Assembly (NCBI GenBank): GCA_037974965.1
Contig: JBBPFI010000003.1
Location: 2,418,001 to 2,482,000 of the forward strand
DNA from: Dacryopinax spathularia
Lineage: Eukaryota > Basidiomycota > Dacrymycetes > Dacrymycetales > Dacrymycetaceae
Direction: 5' to 3'
DNA: 64,000 nt
A program made the translations under genes and the position numbers. Shown here in pieces: positions 23,099 to 34,195 of this stretch. The stretch's first letter is position 1. The number at the start of each line of letters is the position of its first letter. The notes beneath the pieces are model-generated. The model had not been told where the DNA came from. It searched no databases and was given only the letters and a program-made list of their open reading frames with translations.

Positions 23099-25832
23099 TT
23101 ACCGCCTCGAATCACCCGACAGATCCCTCATTGGTCTTCCGCGCTCTTCTACGTATGGCCTCTCTGCTGACGGTTCCCTACTAGGTTGAGGTATTCGCAC
23201 GCTTGAAGGGAAACGACTTGATGGGGCTAGACCACTGGACGGCATACGAGAGCTGGAAGCCATGCGCGAGCTCATACGCTGTGCCCATTCCGTCGTAGCT
23301 TGTTCCAGTTCTTGTTCGAGCCCGGTTGGCGGGATGTCCCAGTTCATTGGTTTGATAGGTTTCTCGCTATCCAACACTGTTAGCGTAGGTCCAATGTAAG
23401 GTAGCACTTACGTACCCTTCCTCCGTTGCAGGGAAGTACGCTCCTCGCGGTAGCGGCTCTGCCTTGGGCAAGTGCTTGTCCACCAACCACCTTGCGATCC
23501 TGTCAATCCCACTCTCCACGCTTCCCAGCCAAGCCGGCCAAAAGATCCGCTGCCAAGAGAACCACAGGCACATAACCGCAAATATAATGGTCGTGTTGGC
23601 GAGCATAAATCTATTATAGTCCCCGGGTGTGATGAACGCCAGCCCAAGGAGGAGCGCATAGAAGAGGACGGCGGTGAGCATATTCAGCTGGCGGATCATA
23701 GCTCGATGATGTTGCAGCACGAATGGATCTTGCATGAATAAGAGAGGATGGATGGGCGCTTTACCGTTCCCGACGGAAGGAAGGTATTCGCTCGAGTATG
23801 CGAGGGCGAATGCGCTTGTCACGGCGAGCGTTGTGCGCAGCATCGAGAGAGCACCGGAGTAGGCAGGGTGGAACTCGTCGCTCGCTTCCTGAACCGCCCG
23901 CAAGGCGTCGATTAGCGTCGGGGTCGGGTAGTCTGCCAGTCTTGCCGGCGTATCCGTTAGACTTGTCAACCTCCGGTGAGCTGCCCTCGACTGAGCGGCA
24001 AGGGAGATGAGCTGCTCCGCTTTCCTAGGGTCGATATCGATAAACGCCGTCTTCCAGCTATTGAGCGTGAAGAGAATATGACTCCCCGTCGCGCCCGATC
24101 CGGCATCCTCGATTATCTGGGCTGCGTCGTCCGCAGCTACACTGGTGATCTGGACGAGCGAGGGGAGCACGGTGTGTTCGTACGGACGCCACCAGGAGAG
24201 TTTCTTGCCCGGGGGGTCGACGCGGAGAGCCATGTCCTGTCCTTCAAGATTGATGAAGAAGAGGAGGTAACTCTTCAGGAATGGACTTCCTCGTCCTTGC
24301 CGAGCTTGGAGGGCTGTGACAGGTGAATTGGCCAGCGACGGCCGGGACTTCAAAGCGGAGAGAAAGGCACGCAAGTCCATCGGTGGGAGAGAGGCGTTCT
24401 CGGGTAGAAGAGGGAGGTCGACCTTGGCCAAGTAGGGGAAGAGCGGGGAATGCATGTCGATATTCCCTACTGGACCGCTCAGGCTCCATTGCGTTGTTGA
24501 GCGCATCTCGGCATAGGCGTGCCCACCGTGTACGCGACGTATCTCGGCGGTGAGGCGAGCGCGGAAACGTTTGATGCTTGTGCGTACCCGGACTGCCCAT
24601 AGGCGGAGGAGATAGTCCGGTAAAGGGGACAGGATACCGACAGGAAGAGCGATCAGAAGGTAGAGAATACCTCCTATTGGCCAACGGCGGGCGTGGAACA
24701 AGAACCCCAGCATAACGAACAGTGGCAGATACGCAATGAGCGTACATCCCAGCACTGCCGCTGCCGCACCAGCCGAAGCATAGGAGCCATACTGCTTCAA
24801 GTCCCACTGCAGCCCCAGGACAAAATCCGGATGAACGCTCTTCCTATACGTCACAAACAGCTCATGTCCAAAATGCTCCAGTGCGCCAGACAGGACATGC
24901 CAAGCAAAGAACCGCTGCTTGAACGAGTTTGGCAGACAACGCGGAGTGAGCTGCTGAGCTTCCAGGGCGAGGTCGGCGACGTCCCTTAGTCGGAGAGGGG
25001 GTTTGAGGGCGTATGTTTGGCCGTTGCCCAGGGCGTTGAGGAGACGGGAGAGACGGCCTCCATCTTCTGTTTTGCTGAGGAGGGGGAGTTGGAGTGGGTT
25101 GGCTGGGTCTAGAGTGGGGTAATGTGCCCGCCAGGGGTAGATGAGGAGCTTGACTTTCTTCCGCTGGCGTTCGGGCAGGTCGACGTTGGAGAGGACTACT
25201 GCTGCTGGGCTGGAGAGGCCGAACCAGGATCGTACGAGTGCAGTTATAGGAGAGTAAGGACGGCGAATACGAGCGTAATAGACGGCTTCCTGATGCGTGA
25301 AATGCAGGAATATGACTGGATGGCGGGAGTCGTCGGATGTTATACGGGTGACAAGGCTGTCTTCCCCCAACCGCTGGGCGAGCGCTGCGAATTCTTTGAG
25401 GGTGAGGTGGTCGGTGTACTCTTCGGGCTCGGAGAGGGTACGTTGGCCTGACGTTGTACTCAGGGTGAGTGCGGCACGGGCTTGGGCAGGGGTGGGAAGG
25501 CCGTGTAGGGGTAGAGGGAGGCCGAGAGGGGTTGCGGGCCGGTGCGTTGGGAGGGGCCGGCCAAGCAGATGCGCCGCTTGGGATGGGGTAAGTGAGAATT
25601 GAGAGCCTGAGCCTGGACCTGACGATTGGTGGGTCTGTGGCGGGGTCGGGGTCCAGCTTTGGGGTGGAGGGGCAGGAGGCCAGCCGGAGTGGGGTCCGTA
25701 GGGATGCGTGGGGGAGACGGGACCTCGGTAAGAGGGGCTGAAGGGTGGTCTTGGGGGTTGGAGGGGACGTTGGAGCACTGCGAGTGGTGGGCGGGTGCCG
25801 TATGGGCTTGTGGGCGAGATAGGCGTGGACAT
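23099..25832 (-). CDS. Uncharacterised large multi-pass membrane protein
   Basis: I do not recognise the family. A first exon of about 810 codons (25832 down to about 23415) is joined through one intron (donor GTACGTAAG, acceptor GGATAG) to a tail beginning EKPIKPMNWDIPPTGL. Layout: Pro-rich disordered N-terminus (about 110 residues, PxxP runs); a soluble region; two hydrophobic helices (around AVLGCTLIAYLPLFVMLGFL and GGILYLLIALPVGIL); a soluble middle domain (VQITSVAADDAAQIIEDA, FIDIDPRKAEQLISLAAQ); further helices near the end (MLTAVLFYALLLGLAFI, TTIIFAVMCLWFSW); then a Ser/Arg/Pro-rich tail. One clean reading frame of this length, with membrane segments and plausible splice sites, makes it a real gene. 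The location could be the ER or vacuole; no function is proposed. Confidence 0.8.
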
Positions 25833-26618
25833 TGGGACGATTCAGATTGGGTGGTGTACAGATGAAGTAGTTTCTTGTTGTTTGTGTGAGAGCAATACAG
25901 TGGTTGTAGCCAAATGTACAGTGGGTGGCTCCAGAGTCTGTACAGATGACTGGAGGTAGCGGCGACGACAATGTCGATGAGCGGAAAGCCAAGTCGTCGC
26001 CTCCAATCTGAGTACGCAGCACCTCATCAACCAGCAGTAGAGATACAGAGAGCTAGCACAATTCAAGGCAGAAGAAGATGTCAAGACAGCAGTAAATTCA
26101 CAGAGGTGAGGCGATTTGAACCAGTCAGGTCATCATGCGTCAAGCGCCAAGCAGCGAGCTCTGCCTTGCAACCGCCTCCAGTCGCCGAGGAGCCAGCCGA
26201 GCAAGTGTACAGAGGAGTACGTGTCAGTCTACGCAGTTCGGCGCCCAAGCAGTTCTGGTAGTCTTCGCAGCTTCCAATGCAGGTGGTCTACAGCATGTCG
26301 GTGACCAACATAGGGTAGTAAGCCAGCGAGATCGGGCCCGGATCGCAGGAGATTCCATGTTGGGCGAACACGAGGATTCAGGGAGAGAATTCAACAGCAT
26401 GTGATTCCCCCCTTCCGCATTGGGCGGACTTTGCGGAAACACTGCCACTAAGGGACGGTTCCGCAACAACGAGCACTGCAGAGGAAGAGGTGATCGTCCG
26501 CCAGGTATTATTATCGACAACAATAATTCTGACAACGGTTCATCAAGTAACAAGAGGAATAATGCAACAATAGTCTGGATTCTGCTACGACGACGACGAC
26601 AATGAACGCCAGCAAAGA
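25833..26618. promoter_or_regulatory. Divergent promoter region
   Basis: About 785 bases between two genes read outwards. No gene; a (GAC)n run lies just before 26600. Nothing else stands out. Confidence 0.35.
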
Positions 26619-28860
26619 ATGCTCCTACCTATCCCGCCCTCCACACCATCGATACAGCAAACAGCCCAGCATCTCCCAACCCTCTTCCGCATCCTCTCCT
26701 CTTCACCCGCATTCCCCTCCTCTCTCCCGATATTGGGGACACTGCTCGCCCCGCTTGCATGGCAAAACCTGTCCGATATACGCTTTGGTCCTTATACGGG
26801 GGAACCGAAGACCGCCGAGGGTCAACTTCCCTGGAGCAGAGGGAGATGGGCGAGGTGGACGGAGATGGAGAGCTTGAGTGTGGCTGCTCCAAAGGCACCG
26901 TATTCGAGGAGGTGGATGTGTATGCTTGGTCGCTGGCCTGGGAGAGTACGAAAGCCCGGAGAAGAGAGGAGAGGTGTAGAAGGAGAGTGGGCGCTAGGTG
27001 TGGTGGAAATGGATGGATTGCTCTCCAACTCTGCCGAGCAGCATGGGGTGAGGTGCTGGACATCGTGGGATGCAAGATTGGCAGAACACGAGATTACATC
27101 TCCCCCACAAGAAACAAGAAGAAAAGAAGAAAAAGGCAGGAAACGGGGGAGGGAGCGGAAAAAGTGGGAGAGTATCGAGGAGCTGCGGTGGAGAGAAGGC
27201 ACAGATCGGGCGCAGAGGTTCGTGTATGCTATGTTGAGGGACATGGCGGCGAGGGACAAGACCGCCAGCCCGAAAGACGAAGGTACGTACTCCTGAGGCA
27301 ACTTGTTCCTACTTGATTCGACTTAACACCGATAATCAACAGAACAAATCCCCCACCCTCGCGCCCTGACCGACCTCCCGCTGCACCACCTCCGCTACCT
27401 CAACTCCCTCGAAACCCATTCCTCCCGCCGGAACGCCCCCTACAAGATGTACTGGAACCCCCTTATCCTCGGCATGCGGGAATCGATCCGTCTTCTCCTC
27501 CCCGAACGGATGCCCTGGTTGTCCGCTCCCACCGCAGACCCGATAGGCGTGGAAGAGGAGCTGCTGAAGGGGGTGGATAGGTGGAGCGTTGGGCCGCTTA
27601 AGGAGGAGGATTTGCAGGGCGTGTGCGATATGCTGGAGGGGAGGTACTCCGTCGAGTATTTGAGGAAGGGGCTGCCGTGGTCTTCCGCCGTGAGAGATGT
27701 GAAGACGCGAGAGTTGCGGGCTTGGGTCACAGTGAGGAATGACTGTACGTTCCGTCCTGTCCTTTCTTTTTCTTCCTTCTGCGGATTCTCCCTCTCTTTC
27801 ATCGTCCGTTCTTGGCAACTCAGAGGGCGATACTGATGAAGATCTGAATATAGTGGCTCTAATGGCACCCCAAACCGCCTCCGAAGGACTGGACGAATCG
27901 ATCAAAGCCAAGCTATTCATGGCGATGATAATCCGCACCTCCCGCCTAATATGGATGAGTCTGCGTATCACGTCCCGCAAGAAAGACAATGCTTTTGTGG
28001 ATGACATTGCCGCCTCACAACTTCACGTCTTCCGCGCACCGGAAGTCGTCGCGCCTGACCCCGATGCTGCAGCTTCTGAACCTAGCAGCATGTCGTCCGA
28101 CGCCGACGCCGACCCCAGCGCCGAACCTGAAGGAAACCCAGCATCACCCAGCCCTGCAGCATCGGCTTCTCAGAGCTTGCCCACCGGCCGTCGCTCCCTC
28201 CTTACGCCATCCGCCGAACTCCTCTCACACCTCCCGCCAGAATCACTATACATCTCTGCCCTCCTCCCCCCTTCCTCACCACTCGAGCAGATATTCCTCT
28301 CCCTAGGATTCCAACACGCCACTGAAGCGCACGGGTATGTCGACCTTGCGCTGGGCTGGAAGAGGGCAGTAATGAGGGATCCGAAGCAGCTCGAGCGAGG
28401 GCTTAATGCTGGACTGACGGAGGAGGGACAGCCGATCGAGGTCCCGCCCATGCCGGATACGAGACAGACGAGTCCGATTCAGCCCAAGGAAGAGAAGCAA
28501 GATGCGCCTCCTCCGGGATCCCCGCCACCAGGTTATGGCGGAAAGTGGCGGTTACCGCCCATCTCGCCAGTGCCGGACGAGGCGCTCGACTTCCGTCCGC
28601 TCTCCCAACCAGCATACGTCACCCCACCTCCCACCCCATCCACCCCAACCCCTCGAAACTCGCGCAACTCTACGAATGCCGCAAGCGAGCCTCTACCACC
28701 AGCGGGCGATACCTCGGAGAAAGTGGACCCGAAGGCGTATGCTGATGGGTCGAGGCTTTTCAGCTTCCCGGTGCATCAGTGGGTGTTCTATGACCAGAAG
28801 ATGAAGAATAGGATGTTCCCGGATCGAGGCGGTTATGGGAAGGACTTTAGGAAGCGGTAG
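26619..28860 (+). CDS. Uncharacterised protein (gene A)
   Basis: Family not recognised. Three exons: 26619 to about 27281, about 27343 to 27744, and about 27854 to 28860. The second intron is best closed at GAATATAG (about 27853), because the earlier acceptor would create a stop at the junction; this gives AWVTVRND|LALMAPQTA. The product is about 690 residues: a segment near the start reading FPSSLPILGTLLAPLA, a basic Lys/Arg/Glu-rich helix (ETRRKEEKGRKRGRERKK), a middle with RYLNSLETHSS and YKMYWNPLILGMRESI, an acidic/Ser linker, and a Pro-rich C-terminal region ending GYGKDFRKR. It faces gene B tail to tail and shares the LPILGxLLAPxA segment with it. Confidence 0.68.
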
Positions 28861-29042
28861 AACGTCCCCCTATACGAGGCCCGAGGAGGGGAGAGGAGCG
28901 GAAGTGGTTGAAGCGGTTTAGTCTAAGCGAGCAGCAGGCGCCCTTCCATAACGAGCAAGACTGCAAGGACAATAGAGGAGTGGATTACTGTAACTAGTGG
29001 TATAATACAACCCACGGCCCCCTCACCCGGCGGAGAGGAAGC

Positions 29043-31680
29043 CTATATATCCCACTTATCCATCTTCTCCGGATGGCTAAACACGCCCTTCATACTCTTC
29101 TGCATCTCCCTATACCTATCCCTCGGCTGCGCTTCCCCTCCCTCTCCCTCACCGTCACCGCCTTCAGGAGCATTAGCAGCGTACCGCGCATCGGCTCTTG
29201 CAGCTCTAGCCTCGGCCTTCTCTTCCTCATACTTGAGCCGCTTGTCTTCCCTCAGCTTCTCGCGCTCTTCTAAGGAGAGACCGGTCCTCCGCTCTCCGCG
29301 CTCGAGCTGGAACTGCTCGTCCGAGACTTCTTCCCATTCGTCTAGGAAGATATCGGCCGCTCCGCCATACACCTCCTTCCAGCCCGTTGCCCTCAACACC
29401 GCAGCCGTAGCCTCATCCGAGACGGGGATCTTAGCGTGCACCGGCAGCCTGTCCGGCACTAAGGCAGAAAGATTATCGACAACCTGACTGCTCTCATCGA
29501 CCGTCTGAGTGAGAGCGCGATGCACTAACCGGGCCGTCCGGCCGAGTACGATCTCGTGGAGACCTGATTGGGCGTGTTGCGGTAGGACGAGAGGAGGAGC
29601 GAGCGAGAGGTCGGTGTTGATCGTTTGCGCTGCGTAGAGCACTCCTTGCGCCGAGGGGGTGGAAGCGAGCGGACGGAGGGCGGATGAGAATGGGTTGCCC
29701 GAATACAAGTACTTCAGGTTTTGCCTCAAAGGAGCTGTGAGCTATAACCACCGTCAGTCAACCCCTTCCGTGCAGTGAGAAAGCAAGCGAGGGTGGGGGA
29801 CGCACATCATTCAACTCCCTCCTCCTCAACTTATCCAATTTCATCCCCAACCTCCGCTCAACTTCCAGTTCCACCTCGACTTCGTTCATCTTCAGGATTG
29901 GAGCGTCGGGCGGGAGGACGAACCGCCTGAAATAGGTCGTTTCGACTTTTTGCGGCCGGACGCGCAGGTAGGAAGCGATTTTGTGGATTGTGGGGACCCA
30001 GAGCTGGTTTATGTTGCTTAGGCGAAGTGCTGTGCCATAACAAGATAAGCATACATTGCCGGAGAAGGGGAAACGAAGACGAAAAGACGCACGTCGTCTA
30101 AACAAACTCCACTCATTCAACATCCCCGTCAGCGCCTGCTGTCCATTCCACCAATTCATGCCCAACGCCGGCTCGCACCCCGCAGCCTGCAACTCCCTCT
30201 CATCCCGGCTCATCGGTCTCTCCCCCCTCCCAGCAACCCACCCACCCTCATCCCCCTCCGGCAGCGGCGTATTAGTCACAATAGCCGCGCCCGTATCCCT
30301 CAGCCTCCCGCTGGCCGCGTCGTAGGCCCACCCGCGGGACTCGAGCAGCAGCCAAGCCTCGTCGGAGCTGTAGAACCTGAGGTCTATTAGGCCTGGTGAG
30401 GAAGAGGAGACTTCGCTGTCTACGTCGGCGAGGAGGATCGCCCAGTGCGAAGAGGGGTCGTCGGTCAGCTCCACGGGCTCGTTTCGTCTTCTTTCGCTTC
30501 CTTGGTCCAGTTCCACTTCGCTTTCGCCGTCGCGTTCCGATGCTTCCACCTCCAGCGAATTCGAATCTTCCACTTCCGAGCCCGCAGGAGCCCAGCGATC
30601 GTCCGACTCCCACGGTCGGTCCTGATCCTGATCCTGCTCTTGCAGCGGAGCACCGCCCCTCCTCGCCGCGCGCGGGAACTTGCCTCGCCAGAGATAATAC
30701 CTCTCGCCGAACGTCGCGTGCGGAAAAGCGACGGCCTGATTGATAGTCGCGAACCTCTTCGGCCTCGTCTTCCTCCTCTCTTCATGCAGCCACGGATGCG
30801 CAAGCGGCAACCACAACGAATCCCTCTCCGGCTGTACCGGCGGTCCGGGATCTTCCCCCCTAGCTTTGGCCTCCATCCGCTCCTGAGCGGCCTTTTGAGC
30901 CGCCTGGCGGGCGAGTGAGGAGTCGGCCCAGAATTGGTCGTCTGAGCGACGCTCGTTGTGCGAGGCGATGGGGGCGAGGAGGGAGCCGAGGATCGGGAGC
31001 GTGTACGGGAAATGGGGGGGTTGGGAGAGGGTGTGGAGTGTTACGGGTGTGCGGAGGAGGGTGGGTTTGCCTCGGGGTGGGAAGGGGGTGATGGGGTGCA
31101 GGGGGAGTCGGGGTGGGGGGCCGCGGCGGATTCGAGCTGGTGAGGGTTCGGAGCGCTCCCGGCGGGGTCGACGCTCGTGGCGCTCTTGAGCTTCGAAGCG
31201 GGAGGAGGATGAGGGACGACGTTGGGCACGGTCGGACGTCTGCCAACGGTCGTCCCGCCGAGCTGCCCCACGAGGTGGGCCAGAAATGGACGCTCCCTCC
31301 CACTTCCTCTCCGTAGTACCACGTCTCTCCCTCCTCTCTTCACCCGCCCACTGTTCTGCCCGCTCTTTCCGTCCCTCCCTCTCACTGTCCTGCCTATCCT
31401 GCTCATCCGCCCTGATCTCGCTCCTCCCATCAGTATCCTGATTAGCCTGTCCCCTCCTCCCCTCCCAAAGTCTCCGGGGCCTCTCCCACCTCTCGTCCAT
31501 AGCATACATCTCGCTCGCCGTCCGTGGCCTCAACCCACCCGCAGCGCTCGAGCCCATTACATTTTCAGGAGCGCGGAACGCTGCTGGTCCTTGCCCGACC
31601 GCAGCAGCAGCAGAAGAAGAAGAACGAGTGGCGCGCTGGGCTGCTGAAGAGGGCTTTAGACGTCGGAGTGAGGCGCGCAT
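29043..31680 (-). CDS. Uncharacterised protein (gene B), possibly mitochondrial
   Basis: Family not recognised. The N-terminus (MRASLRRLKPSSAAQRATR) is rich in Arg, Ser and Ala without acids, like a mitochondrial presequence (inference). Then follow a long Arg/Glu-rich charged region, the segment FPYTLPILGSLLAPIA, and a more ordered part (HWAILLADVDSE, LIDLRFYSSDEAWLLLESRG, NINQLWVPTIHKIASYLRVR). Two introns (about 30034-30092 and 29744-29806) lead to the final exon LTAPLRQNLKYLYSGNPFSS, which ends in an acidic/basic coiled-coil-like helix (EEREKLREDKRLKYEEEKAE). Total about 830 residues. The gene converges with gene A (about 180 bases between stops). Confidence 0.68.
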
Positions 31681-32066
31681 CGTTTCTAGTCAGCCCAATG
31701 TCCAGAACCAAAGAGGATAGAGAGGATGGACTACCAACACAGCGCGTACTTGCCAAAAGGGACGGACAAGCGCCCACCCAATTTTCGACTCCCCCACGTG
31801 CGGAGTGGCAGTGCTGACATGTGCAAATTCCCAAACTCGGCAGCGGGCGGAGTCAGGGTCCTCCGCTGTAGAATTCATCACCGGCGCCAACACCCTGTGA
31901 ATTTGGTGAATGCCGGTGGGCGGTTCGCTGGGGTATTGGGACGGAAAGTGTTGGAGCATCAAGCTGAATCCAGGACGGCTTACAATTGAACGACGATCTC
32001 TGATTTGAAGGCTGCTTGACTCTGTACTGCTCGGGCTGGACTGACGACACGACTGGTTCGACGACG
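31681..32066. promoter_or_regulatory. Shared divergent promoter of gene B and PAN6
   Basis: The 386 bases between the two outward-facing starts must serve both genes. No coding sequence and no recognised site. Confidence 0.4.
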
Positions 32067-33354
32067 ATGCGAATACCATCCTCCTCCCTCTTCCTCCCCT
32101 CCTGTTCAAGAGTCGCAACCCGGCGCGCACTCAGCACCTCCTCTCGCCTCCTGACCTCCAACCCACCCAGCTCGACCTCAACATCAACGTCAACCACTCC
32201 GACCGACCCTTCCCCTTCCAGTTCCAGTTCCGCTCCCGCCCAAAATGCAGCCCTGGAAAGCGCCATCCCCCTCCTCACCTCCCTCCGCGCCATACGAGCC
32301 TGGCGAGACCTCGCCCGCTCCCGCAACGAATCCGTAGGGTTCGTACCGACCATGGGAGCATTGCACGCCGGTCATCTCTCTCTCGGTGCGTCCTCTCCCT
32401 CTCTCCTGTCTCATTTCATACTCTGATGGCTTTGGGTGGGGGAGGGCAGTGAGGCGAAGCCTGATGGAGAATGATCGTACGGTCTTGTCGATATTCGTGA
32501 ACCCGACCCAGTTTGCGCCGCATGAGGATCTGGATTCATACCCCCGTACACTGGCGGGCGATCTCCGACTACTCTCCGAGGTTTCCGTCCCGGCTCCTTC
32601 CACCATGCCATCAACAGCAGCCTCAACAAGCGCAGCAGCGGAATCACAGCCCCAGACCCACCGGTCGGTGAGCGCGATCTTCCTCCCCTCCATCAACGAC
32701 ATGTACCCCTCCGGCCTCTCCCCCCCCAGCACCCCCCCCACCGACCAACTCGGCACCTTCGTCACCCTCCCCCTCCTCTCCCAGCAAATGGAAGGTCTCA
32801 CCCGCCCCCATTTCTTCCGGGGCGTCGCAACAGTCTGCACAAAGCTCTTCAACGCCGTCCAGCCCCTCCGGGCCTATTTCGGGCAGAAAGATATTCAGCA
32901 AGCCTTGCTTTTGAGGAGGATGTGTAAGGATCTGTTGATGCAGTGGCCTGAGGCGGGGGCGGTGCATATCGTCCCTACTGAGCGGGCGGGGGACGGGCTG
33001 GCGCTGAGTAGCCGGAACGCGTATCTCTCCCCCTCCGAGCGGAAATACGCGACGACGCTCTACCGCTCTTTATGCACCGCGCGCGAGGCCTGGGAAGCCG
33101 GCTCCGGCCGAGAGTCCGCCCTAGCGCAGGCGAAAGCCGAGATTGAACGAAGCAGGCAAGCGGCGGAGCAGGAGGGCGTGATGTTGAAGTTGGACTATGT
33201 GGAGATGAACGACCCTGCGACGTTTCGGGTTGTTGATTGGCCCACTAGGCCCGGGGATGGGAGGGCGGTGATTCTGAGCGGGGCGATGTGGTGTGGACGG
33301 ACGAGGCTGATCGATAATCTTATTTTGGGGGATGGGGGGAGGATCGTTTGTTAG
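32067..33354 (+). CDS. PAN6: Pantothenate synthetase (pantoate-beta-alanine ligase)
   Basis: Condenses pantoate and beta-alanine using ATP to make pantothenate, the precursor of coenzyme A. Signature motifs: PTMGALHAGHLSL (HIGH-like ATP motif, completed across the intron 32386-32449), FVNPTQFAPHEDL, YFGQKDIQQ, and the TER..DGLALSSRNAYLS loop. The start at 32067 follows the leader; the first ~60 residues are Ser/Thr/Arg-rich (RVATRRALSTSSRLL) and look like a mitochondrial targeting peptide, which bacterial PanC lacks. A Ser/Ala-rich insertion (about 32590-32660) separates YPRTLAGDLRLL from AIFLPSINDMYP and is extra relative to bacterial enzymes. Two exons, about 407 residues. Confidence 0.95.
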
Positions 33355-34195
33355 CTGCGGTGGGGCGTGGGGGACGATTTCGAGGGTTGAGGTAGAGGTA
33401 GCAAGGGCAAGGAGCTCGGAAAATGCAAGTAATCAATGAAGCAATGGAATACTCTCAGAGTCCGGACGGCCAATCGTCTTCCTTCTTCCAGTGCGGACGA
33501 TCACCTTATACCCGATAGGAACGAGGGCCGAGGTTATCGCCGATCTCGGTTCGTTGTGTGAAAAGGCTGATATGGAATCGAGCCTTGCTGAAGATACCCA
33601 AAATGGCAAATATGCTTTTATTCGACTCTATTGTCTTGGAGGTCCGATCGACGTTCATCGGCGATAGGTGATCTCCGGCTCCTAACGCCGACGATGAGGG
33701 CCAAAGCCTTCACTCTAGCAGCTCGAGGGCTCTGCACCTCGACGAGCAGACAGTGCCCTATCGGGAACGCTGTAATCAAACCACGAGTCCATTGTTGGTC
33801 CCTATCTGTTCATACGAGTACAGCCGAGAGCAACAAAGGAAAAAAGATCAGATCGACTCCTCGAAAAGTCAAAGAAATCAGAAAGGCCATGTTGTTGTTA
33901 CAAGCGTGAATACATCTATACGTCTCATGCGAAAAGGATACGGAACGGACCGAATTGGACCAAAAGGAAATGGCGCTGTTGTTTTTTCTTGTGGCCCTGG
34001 GCAGCTGGACGACCTTGTTCGCTTTCTTCTTCTTCTTCTGTTGGTTCACTACAGTTTCTTGTTCTTTGCGCTGGTACAACACCTGGGTGGTACAGTTCTT
34101 CATCCATCGTGTCACATCACGTCTTCCAGTCTTCAAGTCGGGTCATCTCAGCTAGTTGAGATGTGTGGCGGATGATAGCCGCCAGCGGTAGTGCA
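33355..34195. other. Gene-free stretch between PAN6 and the CCCH-RING gene
   Basis: About 840 bases between convergent genes. A 71-codon open stretch (from 33693) is basic but resembles nothing known and has no intron context. A TTC-rich run lies at about 34023-34042. No gene is called. Confidence 0.35.

Noticed and set aside
24862-26022. 386-codon minus-strand frame rich in Pro, Ser and Arg
   Set aside because: It is a shadow of the membrane-protein gene in another frame; the 821-codon frame has membrane helices and proper splice sites.
33631-33909. Small basic open frame with a mitochondrial-looking N-terminus
   Set aside because: No family resemblance, no splice context, and it lies between two convergent genes where UTRs are expected.
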